NCBI GenBank assembly: GCA_018873225.1
Contig: JAEILZ010000003.1
Span: forward strand, 4,774,001 to 4,838,000
DNA from: [Phialemoniopsis] sp. UDSM-2020
Lineage: Eukaryota; Ascomycota; Sordariomycetes; Thyridiales; Thyridiaceae
DNA: 64,000 bases
Reading direction: 5' to 3'
A model generated the notes under the pieces. The model saw only the letters and a list, made by a program, of their open reading frames with translations. It ran no database searches and was not told the origin of the DNA. Shown one piece after another: positions 45,742 to 57,715 of this stretch; position 1 is the first letter of the stretch; the number at the start of each line of letters is the position of its first letter. The position numbers and the translations under genes are program-made.

Positions 45742-47093
45742 ATGCCTCCCAAACGCCCCGCTAACAATGCCGCCGAGTCCAGTAGGCCCAAGAAGCGGGC
45801 CAACACCGCCGCCGAATTGGCCAAAGAAGCCGCAGACAACATCACCAATGAGGTCCACCGGACCGACCGCTGGAAAAAGAACTCAGTCACGCGCAACCAG
45901 GTCGTCACCTACCGCTTTGTGACGAGGGACAAGACCACGGCGTACAGGTACGTATGCGCCTGCGCCGCGCGCTTCGACAAGCAGATCGCGTCCGGCGGCG
46001 ACGACGACCACGACGACGACGACGACGACAACGGCGGCGGCGACGACAACGGCGACAACGACAACGACAACGGCGGCGGCGGTGGCGGCGGCTGCGGCGC
46101 TGACCATCCGGACACGTGCGTGTGCGGGGAGGACCCCGAGGACCACCCGGACCACAAGTGGCTCGTGACCGACGCCGGCGCGCAAATGTTCTACGGGCAG
46201 GTCGTGCAGGCGGCGGTGCGGGACCCCGACAATTTCCATATGCACACATTTGAAGACCACGCGTCGTACGCCGTGGTCGAGGTCCTGCAGAACCTGATTC
46301 TCGACTTTGTGGACGCGGGCAAGGCCAATGACATCTGGGAACAGTGGGCTGTCTGCGAGGCGGTCGCCATGTTTCTCGTGCTGGACTATCTCCAACATCT
46401 TTGCAAGTAAGTGCCGAACGGAGATCCGACCACCCTTTGTCCTGATGTCTATGTTCGCTTTGCCTCTTACAACCAATTCTGTATTCTAGGATCACCAAAG
46501 ACGACGACGAAGAACACGCCGATAAATGCATCGTCCATCACACCCTCTGTCTCATCGGAAACATGTTCCTGACCATGCTCCACATCCTCGAGTGCAATGC
46601 CATGATGACTGACCACTCGGAGGTGCGCAACCTCGGCCTCGTCATGGCCGCGTACATCGGCATGGCGGACAACATGCGTCTGTTCGATTTGGTCCGCGAA
46701 GGGAGGCCGTCGGGTCGCTTCGGACTGGCGTGGTTCGACGGCTATATCGTCAAATACGCGGAACTGCACGAGGTGACGATCGGGGGCTGGCTGCGCAACT
46801 TCGACGTGATGGTGGACGAGTGCGTGGAGAAGGTGCCTGACTACCTGCCACCAGCAGATGTGCAGGACCCGTGGGATTTCAATAGGAATTTCGAGCGGTA
46901 CTACAACCGCACTTACATGCCGTCGCCGCTGCCAGGACGCCGCCCCAGCGCCGAGTACATTGGCGGGACCAATCTCGACATCACGTCGTGGACGATCAGG
47001 CAGAGGCAGGAGGCGGCGTTTGACGGCAAGGACCCGCTTGGTGCTCGAGAGAGGAAAGCGATCAAGAACGGGGCGGTGTTGTACATGGAATGA
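45742..47093 (+). CDS. Fungal protein of unknown function with Asp/Gly low-complexity insert
   Basis: Two exons (45742-46406 and 46490-47093) give 422 aa. The N-terminus is basic and disordered (MPPKRPANNAAESSRPKKRA), possibly a nuclear localisation signal. Residues about 85-115 are an Asp/Asn/Gly tract encoded by GAC and GGC trinucleotides, followed by CGADHPDTCVCGEDPEDH, a Cys/His cluster. The rest is helical and looks globular, with MLHILECNAMMTDHSEVRNL and WLRNFDVMVDECVEKVPDYL. I recognise no named domain. The trinucleotide tract is a likely site of length variation between strains. Confidence 0.75.
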
Positions 47094-47869
47094 AAGTGAG
47101 GTGAGGTGCTGGTGTTGACATTGCCTGCAATTTCATTATGACATCTTCCGTCTAGGGCTGAGTGGATGTAGTGTATGGGCTGTTACAATATCAATGGCGT
47201 TTTGTTTTGCTGAGGTCTCGACACCTGCCACGGAGCTCCGTAAGTGGTGCATCGCGTGGAAGCACTGCCCTAATTCCCACAATCACCGTAACTGTGCTAC
47301 ACGAGCAAGCGTCTCGCGACCGCATCCGGACTTCCTCAAACACATGGACAGAAAGCAGAATGAGACATCGTTCAGAACAAAGCCTGGCCGTAAAGTTTGC
47401 CTGTCGTGGTTGGTGGCCGGACTTAGAGAAGGGAGCACCGTCATTGTCGCGTGAACTAAGCCGAATTAGGGCAATGCGCTCGCCGCCGACGCCGTCTCGC
47501 ACACCATCAGGAGACCTCCACGACTTCCAAATCGCCCCTAACTTTAGTACGAGATTCAGGTACAAGACATTCATGAAGAGAAGGGATCTTATCGTACTCG
47601 TCATACTTCTGCCATATGTCTCAATGGGATCGCAGTACTGATCGCGCATTAACCCAATCCAGGTCATGCAGCCAACAATGATCCTTGTCCGCCGCGTCCC
47701 GAACCCTCGGGACGGCGAGCGCTTCGCGTCGTCACCGTCGCGGACTTAAGGACCGATGCCTTCGATGGTATACCCTCTGTGGTACCTTGAGGGAGGCAAT
47801 GCGCTGTAGCTAGGTAGAAGCAAATAGGTATATCAAGGCGCGCCGCCGTTCCTCTCACAGGCCAGCAAG
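47094..47869. other. Intergenic region, nothing recognised
   Basis: It lies between two plus-strand genes. Open frames here overlap on both strands and have no domain. Confidence 0.55.
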
Positions 47870-49053
47870 ATGAGAGAGTCCACGCTCCCGTACTTCTTCA
47901 GACAGTACAGCAAGATGGCCGCCCAGTACGCCAAAGACCAACCCGCGGGCTTCAAGAACAAGATTGAGAAGGTGGCTATCGTCGGCGTGAGTACAGCCTC
48001 CCCCAACCCCAACACTACCCTCAAGTCCGCTCACTCATCGTCGTCCAGGCCACCGGCTCCATCGGCAAGCACCTAATAGAGCACCTCCTTGCCACGGGCA
48101 AGCACACCGTCACCGCCCTCACCCGCGCAGGCGGCACCACGGCGGCAAACCTCCCGGAAGGCGTCACCCCGGCCCCCGTAGACTACACCGACCACGCGGC
48201 CCTCGTCTCCGCCCTGCGCGGCCAAGACTTCCTCATCATCACCCTCTCCGCCTTCGCGCCCAAGGACACGCACGCCCGCCTCGCCCGCGCCGCCGGCGAC
48301 GCCGGGGTCCGCTTCGCCATGCCCAACGCGTACTGCCCGGACCTGACCAACCCCGCCCTCGTAGACCGGTGTCTGATCGGCCCCGCCGCGCGGGCCAACG
48401 TGCAGGAGGTGCGCGACGCGGGCGTGACCCCGTTGGTCCTGTGTCCTGGCTTCTGGTATGAGTTTAGTCTCGGCGGCGGGGCGGACCGGTTTGGGTTCGA
48501 TTTGGGGAGGAGGGAGGTTACGCTCGTGGATGGCGGGCGGAAGAAGTTTACGAGTAGCACGTGGGCGCAGTGCGGGCGGGGTGTGGCGGCGCTGCTGGGC
48601 TTGCCTGTCTTGCCGGAGGATGCGAGTGACGGGTCGCCGACGCTGTCGGGCTTCGCGGCGCAGGAGGGCGGCGTGGTACATGTGTCGAGCTTCCTCGTTA
48701 GTCAGATCGACATCTTCGACAGTGTGAAACGCGTGAGTGGGACCACGGACAAGGACTGGGTGGTCAAGCATGAGGAGTCCGGGGCCAGGTATGAAGGTGC
48801 GATGGCGGAGCTCAAGGCCGGGAAGCACCAGGCGTTTGTGCGGGCCATGTACACGGGCATCCTGTTCCCCGGGACGGACGGCGACGCGGAGAGCAAGGCC
48901 AAGAACGACGTGCTGGGCCTGCCGCGGCGGGAGGATCTGGACGCGGCGACGCGCTTGGCTTTTGAGTATTACGAGGAGCAGAAGAGGGAGAACAAGTACG
49001 ACATGACGAGCCGGGCGTCGTACGCTTCTCCTACGCACGCTGAGAACAAGTGA
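47870..49053 (+). CDS. NmrA-like NAD(P)-binding protein
   Basis: Two exons (47870-47986 and 48049-49053) give 373 aa. The Rossmann motif is split by the intron: VAIVG then ATGSIGKHLIEH. Further family features are LTRAGGTTAANLPEGVTPAP and DYTDHAALVSALRGQDFLI, in which a second strand senses the NADP phosphate, and FAMPNAYCPDL in place of the usual RFIPSEW-type segment. Such proteins are atypical SDRs acting as redox sensors or small-molecule reductases in the cytosol. An alternative start lies at 47914 (MAAQYAKD). The gene is tail to tail with the next one, stops 74 bp apart. Confidence 0.85.
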
Positions 49054-49127
49054 GCTGGTGTAATTCAATTTTCAATTGAGCCTTTCAGACTAAATAGACA
49101 TTACCAGCAAATCCCCTTTGTACCTTC

Positions 49128-50358
49128 TTACGAAAGCCTGACCACACTCCCCTCCCCAGCAGCCTTGCGTATCGCCTCAATGATCCTCAGGACATCCGCC
49201 GCCTGGCTAGCGCGCACGGGCAGCGCCTTCTCGTCGCCCGCCGCCAGCGCCTCGCCCAGCAGCTCGTAGAACTTGGTGTACGTCTGCAGCGGCTCGGCGT
49301 TGGGGCATACCTCTTCCTTGACGCTGCCGTCCTCCTGCACGAGGTACAGCTGCCCGTCCCACACGCCGTTCTCCTTGCCAAAGTCCGGGTCCGGCAGCGT
49401 CATGCCGCGCCGCAGCTGGTCCTCCTGCGGGTCGAGCCCCTTCTTGTGGTACGTGCCCTTGGTGCCGCGCACCCAGAACCGCGGCTGCTGCTTCTCGGCG
49501 CTCATGACGCCGACGCGCACGTGCACGAGCAGGCCCGAGCCCTCGTACGCGAGCACGGCGTTGAAGCTGTCGGGTTCGTCTTCGGGCGCGCCCAGCCCCT
49601 TGACCAGGCGGCCCTCGCGCTGGTTGACGAAATGCGCCGAGACGGTCGACGGCAGGCCGAAGAGCGTGTAGACCTGGTCGAGCAGGTGCGAGCCGAGGTC
49701 GTACAGCGCGCCGTTGGCCTGGTCCATCGTCAGCGTGCCCTTCCAGTTGGTCGGCTTGTCGGCGCGGTAGCGGTCAAAGTGCGTCTCGAACTCGTACACG
49801 CGGCCGAGCGTGCCCTCGCGCAGGAGCTTCTGCACCGTCACGAAGTCCGCGTCCCACCGGCGGTTTTGGTAGACGCAGACGAGCAGGTTGCGCTCGGCGG
49901 CGAGGGCGGCGAGCTCCTCGGCCTCGGCGGCGGTGGGGACAAAGGGCTTCTCGACGAGCACGTGCTTGCCGGCCTCGAGGGCCTGCTTGGTGAAGGCGTA
50001 GTGCGTGTTGGGCGGGACGCACAGGACGACGAGGTCGACATCGGGGTCGGCGAGCATGGCGTCGTAGGTGGTGCGGTGCTTGACGGCCGGGTGGTCGCGC
50101 GGCGCGGAGCTCGCGTCCGTCGGGTTGCGCTGGACGATGGTGTGCAGCTTGAGGTTCTTGGTCAGGGCGATGAAGGGGATGTGGAAGACCTTGGCCGACA
50201 GGCTTTGCTTGGTGTCAGTACTGTGTCCGTCTGAAGCATGATGAGGTTGAGGGGCAGGACATTGCGATTGAAACTCTGCTGGTCTGCGCCCCGGGGTGAT
50301 GGATGACTTACCCGTAGCCAATGATGCCCACGTTGAAGACCTTGTCAGAGCCTGCCAT
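49128..50358 (-). CDS. Gfo/Idh/MocA-family oxidoreductase
   Basis: Two exons (50358-50312 and 50202-49128) give 373 aa. The first exon carries the Rossmann strand FNVGIIGYG, completed by GLSAKVFHIPFI in the second exon. The Glu-Lys-Pro signature is present in GKHVLVEKPFVP, and VYQNRRWDADF with GALYDLGSHLLDQ follows in the C-terminal domain, as in dimeric sugar or polyol dehydrogenases. The family oxidises or reduces sugars and related compounds with NAD(P). The substrate is not known. It is divergent from the NACHT gene. Confidence 0.9.
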
Positions 50359-51280
50359 TTTGAGATTGCGCAGCGAGTTTGTAAGGTGGTTGAAGGTGAT
50401 GTATGGGTTTCCTTGCTGTGTCAAGCTCGTAAAGCTTGTGATGTAATCCGGCCGGACTGGAGCTGTAAGGATGATGATCTACGACCTTCAATTGTTGCTT
50501 CTCGACCTCTTAGATCGTGGCTTTCTTCAAGATAAATAGGCAGTGGGATAGCCTATTCGAAATCTCTGCTCGAATCTCCGAGGTTCTTGTTTTCTAAGCA
50601 ATGATGTAGTGTTTGCACTCACGTCAATGTCTCATCTCATGTTCCCCTTCACGGCCGGCGTGATTTCATGGTGGGGTCCCTTGAAAACGGGACTTGGGTG
50701 CCCCTCCAAAGCTGCCGAAGTCTGACCGATTCAGGTAACTAGAATCGACCGACTACAAATGAGGCATCTCCGCCGCCCACGCCGTCCGCATCATAGTGCA
50801 CTTCGGTGAGAATGCCGAGATGCCAAGTGGAGACGCGAGGACGGCCAGCGTCGGCACCACCCGAACTCTGGTGCATGATGCAGGGACTGTAAAGAAATAG
50901 CACATTATTAATAAACCAGCATGCCCACTTGTTTTGACGTTGCAAAATGTGGCTTCGATATCGTGGTCGCCATCACGGACAGAACTCCATGAGCCGCGCA
51001 CTCGTATCTACGAGCTGGCTATGATTGCATCGCAGGCGTTGGCACAAGGGGGGCAGCGAGCTGCTTCGTATGGGACCTGGTCATTGGTCGAGATCATTAT
51101 GCACGCAGTAATTGAGGCAGGCTGTGACTGGTGGATGCAGGAGAGAAGGCCAAGGATGGGCGCGTAAAGACCAGGTTGAATCAGGCCGCAATTCTCGCGT
51201 GCCAAATATGCCCTCGTCAGCTCAGGCTGAGAGGGGTAATCTGACACAGTGAACGACCGTGAACCTCAAAGTCCGACAAG
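50359..51280. other. Divergent promoter region
   Basis: It separates the oxidoreductase (minus) from the NACHT gene (plus). I see no gene in it; a few short open frames overlap without domain evidence. Confidence 0.55.
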
Positions 51281-54200
51281 ATGGAGGCATATCAGCGACC
51301 ACAAGATGTGTCCCAGCTTGTTGAAAGAATCAGGCATCTGTCAGCCGTACAGTGCTTGCCGGCAGATGGTGCGGACAGAACAAGCCCTGTGGCTCAAGAT
51401 GATGAGCTCAACCGGGCTCTACGACCTCTGGTCAGAGACATGATCCAGGTCGCCGAGAATGGCTCATATGATCTATCCGAGCTAGTCTACGTCTCGACAG
51501 TGGCGCACGGCGAAGACTACACACGGCTTCTCAGGGTGTACGCAAATGCAATCATCAAGGGAAAGGCAGACGGCAATCTGCTGAATCCAAGGCTACTCCA
51601 CGGCTTGTCTACCATTCTTCAGAATGCACGAGACACCAAATGGGCTCGCGAGGCACTGTCTTACCTAATGGGAAACCTACAAGAGCGCCTGGTTCTGGCA
51701 TCGACATACGCACATGCAGAAGCGCAGTACAATCTACTGATGGCACTCTCAACCATACTAGACACCATGGTGTCCAACAAGATTTCCGGAATTTCTCGGG
51801 AAGGGCTTCACAAACCTCTTCTTGACCAGCTCATCAAACTCGGAGGAGATCCTGACATCCGGATCTCCCAGGTATCCAGATACTGTACTCAGGCACTACT
51901 TGCTGTACCAGACGACGAGACACGTTTCCAGAAAGTCATGCGGGTTGCTCTTGAAGTACTCGAACCAGCTGCGAAGATCACCAGCGCTGCACTGGGCGGG
52001 GACGCGACAAAATTGCTTGAAATCGTCAAAGATTACAAGCATTATCTTGACCCGGCACTTGTTGCGGAATTTTTTGGCAGCATAGAGGAGCATGGTGACA
52101 AGATCAAGGACCTGCCTGATCTGATCTTCAAGATCAGAGACAAGATCGAAGAGTTGCAGGACTTCAAAGACTTATTCCGACGCCAAGAGTCTTGGTATTT
52201 GGGTCTTCGATATGCTGTGATGTTTGTTCAGGCCGGTGCCTTCAAGATGCTCTGCCAATATCTCTACGAGGGGCCACCAACCAAGGCACAGTCTTTTCGG
52301 AAAGTCGGAAAGAACAAGTTTGCTCGATTCATGAAAGACAAGGACTTCTTGTGCGGCCTGCTGTCTCATCTTGAGCAAACGTGGCTGAGAGGTGAGCACC
52401 AAGAGCAAATCGTCGACCTACTACGCACCATCATTCCCGACGTGATCGAAACCGATCCCTCGCAATATGTCCTTGCATGGCTCAAGGTCATCACTTCAAT
52501 GCTCAAGCTTCAGGACCTTTTGGGGATGGTAGAAAAGAAAGAAACAAAGAGCGCACTGCGGCTGATCCGGAAGGCAGCTACTACAAGTTTGAGCGCGCGC
52601 GTCCCAGGACAACAGCAGGCCATTCCGCAGAACTTATTCAGGAAATCCTGGCTAGGATGCCATCAAGCCCACCTTTATTACGCAGACCAAGTCATCCGGC
52701 AACATTACCTTACCGGAGATCTCCTCAAAATAGAAAGACTGTCAGGGGAAGCTTTGGCCATGCAGTACTGCTATATCAACGTTGCTATCATAGAACAAAG
52801 ATCTCATGCGGAAGCAGTATCAGGAAAGTCAATGATGACTCTGTTTGAGAGGCTCAAAATTACCACGCAAGACTTTAGTGAGAATTCCAGAAGCACAGGC
52901 GTGCTTTCGCTACCTTCAATCTTCGCCCCGCGCCCTGGGGATGTAGGAGGCCAGGGTCCAAGAAGGATTCTCATCAGAGGTAGAGCGGGGATTGGGAAGA
53001 CGACCCTGTGCAAGAACATGGTACACCGCTTTCTGGACCAACAAGATAGGATGTGGTCGCAATTCTTTGACAGATTGATCTGGATCCCGCTTCGCGGCTT
53101 AAAGAGAAGGCTGGAATCGAACCAGTCTTCTCCTTATACCATCGAGGAATTGCTTCGTGATGGGTTCTTCTTGAGTCAATCGAAAGACGAAGCTGTTCGC
53201 TTATCGGCAAGTCTTGAAACGACGATCCGCATCTCAGAACGAGACTCACGGTCTCTTTTCATTTTGGACGGTCTCGACGAGGTCGCGCACATGCTAAGGT
53301 CAGGAGAGAACGAGACTTCCGCTGGGGCATTCCTGAAAAGTCTCCTCAATGCTGACACAGTCATTGTAACTTCGCGGCCATCCGCCACCAATCTCTCGGT
53401 ATTGAAGAAGTTTGATCTGGAATTGGAGACTGTCGGATTCAGCCCTAGTCAAGTGAAGTCATACACCAAGATGGCGAATCCCCAAGCTGCACAGCCTATT
53501 CTGGACTTTATTGGGAACCATGTCCTGGTCAAAGGCCTAGTCAGCATACCAATTCAACTCGATGCACTCTGCTTCACCTGGAATACACAAACAGCCAATG
53601 GGATCCCCACGACAATGACGGGACTTTATGATGCAATCTCCATCAAACTCTGGCGACACGCTCTCCACCGCCTGGACCCGAAATTGAGCTCCAAAGCTGA
53701 GGAATTGACAAACACCAAGTGAGGGGGCATGTCCAAGAACACTCTACCTTTCTCCAAGCGTTGGCTTTCACTGGAATGTGCAACAGTCTGGTCGATTTCG
53801 AAAAGTCATTCATCACTGAGGTGACAGATGCCTGGAGTGGCAAAACCGAAACGCAGCTTACCACGACCGACTTCCTGCAGACACCCTTCCTCCGCACGTC
53901 TGGTGGAGATACAGCAACTATGCAGTTGGCATATCACTTCCTACATCTGACCTACCAAGAATTTTTTGCCGCTAAATACTTCGTCGATTGTTGGTCCCAC
54001 GAGACCGAGCTTTGGTGGATCGACCACGAGACGAATACGCAACGGCACCTCGAGCCAAACCTTTTCCTAAAGCGACATAAGTATAATTTCCATTTCGACA
54101 TATTCTGGCGTTTCGTCACGGGCCTGTTATTCCTTGAAAATCCCAATGCCGGCAGTCGCAACGTTCTCTATGCCCTGGAGCAAAGGCCTCTAGATTGCCT

Positions 54201-56181
54201 CGGTCCAGCCTACAAAAGGTTCAAACTTCATTGTTATAGCGAGATTGGTTCCGATGAGAACATATGTCCTGGGGTTTCCACCTTTCAAAGAAAGTTCGGC
54301 TTGCACTTGCTCGCATTCGCGCAGTCGGAGATCGCACGTTTTGCTGCGCACCTCCGTGATCAAGATGAGCCCTCCTCGATGATACTGCGAGAGATAGAAT
54401 TTCCGGATTACCTCCTGCAACATCTTTTGAACGGCTCTGACATCGAAAAGTCATGCACGCTGGCGGCTATAAGATCACATCGACATAGTCTCAGCCCTGA
54501 GCTGCTCCAGACGGTGGCTCAGTTTCTGGATGTTCCCGACTCTCGTCTATCGAGTCACGCCGTGGATATTCTGAAAAGCTGTGGGGCTTGGCACCCAATA
54601 TATCAACATTGCAAACCAGAACCGGATCTTGAAGATCGAAACAAGTCTTTGTTAATACGTATGTTAACAAATGTTGAAACTACTCTCCGCTTCATACCCG
54701 ACAACTTGGTAGCTGTAGCTGTATCATATTTGCACGATGCAGATCCCGCGGTAGTCGACGATACGCTTCAAGGCCTCTGCAACTACTTTAGCAGCGATCA
54801 AGTTCCTCACGCCGTCAGAGACGTTGTCAAGTCGCTGTTCTTGAATAAGAGACTATTACCAAAAACCTGCAGGATGGTCCTCTGTCTACTGATCTCGATC
54901 GAAGATCCAGACTATCTAGCAGAGAATCTTTGGTGTGATGGCAGTCTGGGCTATGAACGGGTGATTCTAGGGGTATGGTTTCCTGAGGAGACGTTCGGCA
55001 ACCTTGGGCTCATTCTACAATCCAACAATGCACCATTGAAAGATGTCAACGAGACTGTACTATGGCACGCTATTATCATCGGCATGCCCTGCGGGCAGTT
55101 CGCCGCGGAGCCTTTTCAGCAAATCTTGAGCAGTGACTCGTCACCTCAGTCACTTAAAACCACCGCCGCTAAGATGCTTTTGATGCTGCCTAGTCCTGAT
55201 GACACGGCCTTTGAGTTTGTTCACAACTTGGTGATCAAGGAACGAGATAGAGTATCCTTGTACTGGTTAGTAGAAACGCTGAACGATTACCCGCCGAGTC
55301 TGGTCGATACAGTACACCGAGCGTTGCAACCAAATTTCGAAAGCGAGGTCGAGCTTGATCAGCTTATAGAGAGATTACGTTGGAAGATACGATCCTTGCC
55401 TGAAATTTTATTTCAGGACCTAATGGCCATCTTCTACGCCTGGTGTCAGTCCGACCCTTCTCACTTCGCATTCAATATACGAGATCGTGGTTCACATATC
55501 ATGATGCTTTTCGGTGCTACAATCGTTGAACGCGGCATCTCTGAGGAAAGTATGGCAGAAATGGTTGCATGGGCTCGATGGCGTGGGCCCCCCCTCACAC
55601 TCCTGGACGCCATCACTAGGCACGGGCTGGTCCCAGCTGCATTGTGCCACCTCTTCTACGAGGTTTTTCATCCGGGCAGCGACGGAGATGATCCCCATAT
55701 CTATTCGCAGATCGTAGCATCTCTCCTAGCGCTAGACAGTCTACCACGGGCACTCCTGGACTTGCTGCTTGTGACTATGAATGGAAAGCGTCCTTCGCGG
55801 CACGAGGCCGCTGCGCGGGTAATTTTGGGAAGAATGGAATGTCATGCCGAAGTCGTTCATCTACGTAAGAGAGGCATAAGGTCATTGTTGGGAGTATGGC
55901 AAAAATTGGCTGAAGATCAGCCCATTGCTCTTTACATCGAAGACCATGAGCTTTGTATCTGGACCTCGCAAGGATCTACCAGAACGCCAATCGGGGACGT
56001 CACGCAAGAGGATATGATCATGCAAGAGATGGAATCGGTTATGTGGAGCTGGGCTAGTGCCTTCCTTGACGATGATGAGGAGGAGAAGGACGACGAGGAG
56101 GAGGAGGAAGACGAGGAGAATGATCATGATGATGGGACCGAGGGCGATGAGAACGGGGCGGACGAGCCGGAGGAGATTTAG
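51281..56181 (+). pseudogene. ARM-NACHT-repeat (NLR-like) gene with -1 frameshift
   Basis: Two long frames, 51281-53722 (813 codons) and 53701-56181, together encode about 1630 residues. The N-terminal 550 residues are helical and resemble the Arm-like domain found before NACHT (for example RYCTQALLAVPDDETRFQKV). The NACHT domain has Walker A GRAGIGKTTLCKN near residue 567 and Walker B SLFILDGLDEVA near 660. The second frame starts with the conserved FLQALAFTGM region, then QLAYHFLHLTYQEFFAAKYF, a hallmark just after NACHT, and long HEAT-like helical repeats; it ends in an Asp/Glu-rich tail. The frames overlap by 22 nt (53701-53722) and no intron restores phase without deleting conserved residues. 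It may be a pseudogene, an assembly error or a recoding event. NACHT proteins are signal-transducing NTPases, in fungi often in self/non-self recognition. Confidence 0.8.
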
Positions 56182-57715
56182 TGTTGTTCGTTATAAAAGA
56201 GGTCTACTTGGTTTTGCCTTTGATTCCTGCATCTAGCCTAGCGTTTTTCATGTTGACAATACTCAAATAATCAGAGTCAGGGGGCTCTACACACGAGAGT
56301 ATCCGAAGTCAAGGTTTTGAACACACTTCGCCCCAAGATGACCTGTCTACGATGGACGCATTCCTAGCCATAGCAATGCGTGTCATAGTTGTCAGACTCG
56401 TGAATGGCAAGCAGACTACAACTAGACGATACCTCAACTCCGCTCATCTCTCGAGTGACACAACTCTTGCCAGCTTCTGTTCTTGACAAAGGATTTGCAG
56501 CCCAGGCAAGAATGGACAACCCGAAGTGTATCACATACTGCAAGTGTACGGCCGCTATTTCAAGAAGTGGGTAACATCTGACTGGTATGAAGTGGTACGA
56601 GTAAACACAGTAGGTCAATATGGAAATCATGTTGGGTCTGGGCCTTGGGTGGTAACCGGGCTCCTGGATCGCCTGCTGGAGGCAGTCCAGAACGGCCATT
56701 CATTGATTAAACCCGTACCGACCTACCAGAGCGTTACATCTCGGACTGAATCGGCAGCTATAGACACGTGGGCGAGACTCTTTGCAAATCAGAACTTTAT
56801 CCTTCTTGTTGGGATCATGTTCTTCTGATCGCCAAATAGGTACCGGCGGAGCCTGTCGATTCGCAGCTGACCCAATTCCCGGAAGCTGATGCCGTCAATC
56901 ATCATTCGCGAGAGGGTGAGAGGTTCTGGACCTTCACTCAGGGAACAATAATAAAAATTGGTGTATCAATTCGTTCGACCTCTTCGTCAGGGTGGTAGCC
57001 ACGACGGCGGAGCACCAGGCGACCGTAAATTGCGAATACATTGCCCAGCACCGGCGAGGGCCCGAGCGAGAAGACAATCGAGCCCGCTGAGTGGTGCCCC
57101 AAAAAACGACCCATGGCGCATTAATATATCGCCTGTGCAGTGTGTCATCCCTCGATTCCTGGTTGACCTTTGCTCCAGGTCCAATTTAGCCGGCCAATGC
57201 TTCTTGTGTTCCTCCTTAGCGATGGGTGGGAGAGTGGGAGCTTAAATCCATTTTTAGACACCTGGGATTGAGGCTAAATGGCGATTGGAACGACAAATGG
57301 CCAGCAGTGTGACGTTTGCGTGGTCCCGATTTCCAGACTTGGTGTGCGGACGGGACGGAGGACGTTCGCCTCGGGAAAGGTTCTCTCGAATTGTGTTCTT
57401 GTCCTGTCTTGGTCCTTGGGTGAGCGAAGGCGTCCTCGCCGCCGGCGTGGCCAGAACCACCTGTCGGCGGCGGGCTCCATTCTCTCTAGTCCGTTGCGAC
57501 GCTATCTCACGAAAATTCCTGGGTAGGGTGGCTTCTTGGGAACCAGCGGTCGAGAGGGCGCTGGAAAAGCACAAACATATATCTCCGCGTGCCGTTCGGG
57601 TCTTTTGGGGGAGTCGAGTGACGATGATCTGGGCAACGATCAACATCAAACATACGTCAATCGTTTGCTACCGGTGCGCGCTGTTCTGTTCAGGGTGCAT
57701 GATCCAGGAAACAAC
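56182..57715. other. 1.5-kb gene-free region
   Basis: No domain, splice structure or RNA was recognised. The open frames present (for example 56526-56828) lack codon bias. It holds the promoter of the cyanovirin-N-domain gene at the right end. Confidence 0.5.

Noticed and set aside
45883..46531. Open frames on the minus strand with Val- and Arg-rich runs
   Set aside because: They are the antisense reading of the GAC/GGC tract of the 45.7-kb gene.
48073..49068. 331-codon open frame on the minus strand
   Set aside because: It lies antisense to the NmrA-like gene and is rich in Arg, Val and Leu as expected for the shadow of a GC-rich coding frame; no domain.
49446..50234. 262-codon open frame on the plus strand
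   Set aside because: Shadow of the Gfo/Idh/MocA gene, with repetitive Val/Gly/Leu content and no domain.
53719..53786. A 68-nt GT-AG intron (GTGAGG...CAACAG) that would bridge the two NACHT frames in phase
   Set aside because: It would remove the conserved FLQALAFTGM segment that matches related NACHT proteins, and its branch site is poor. A 40-nt alternative ending at 53758 does not restore phase.
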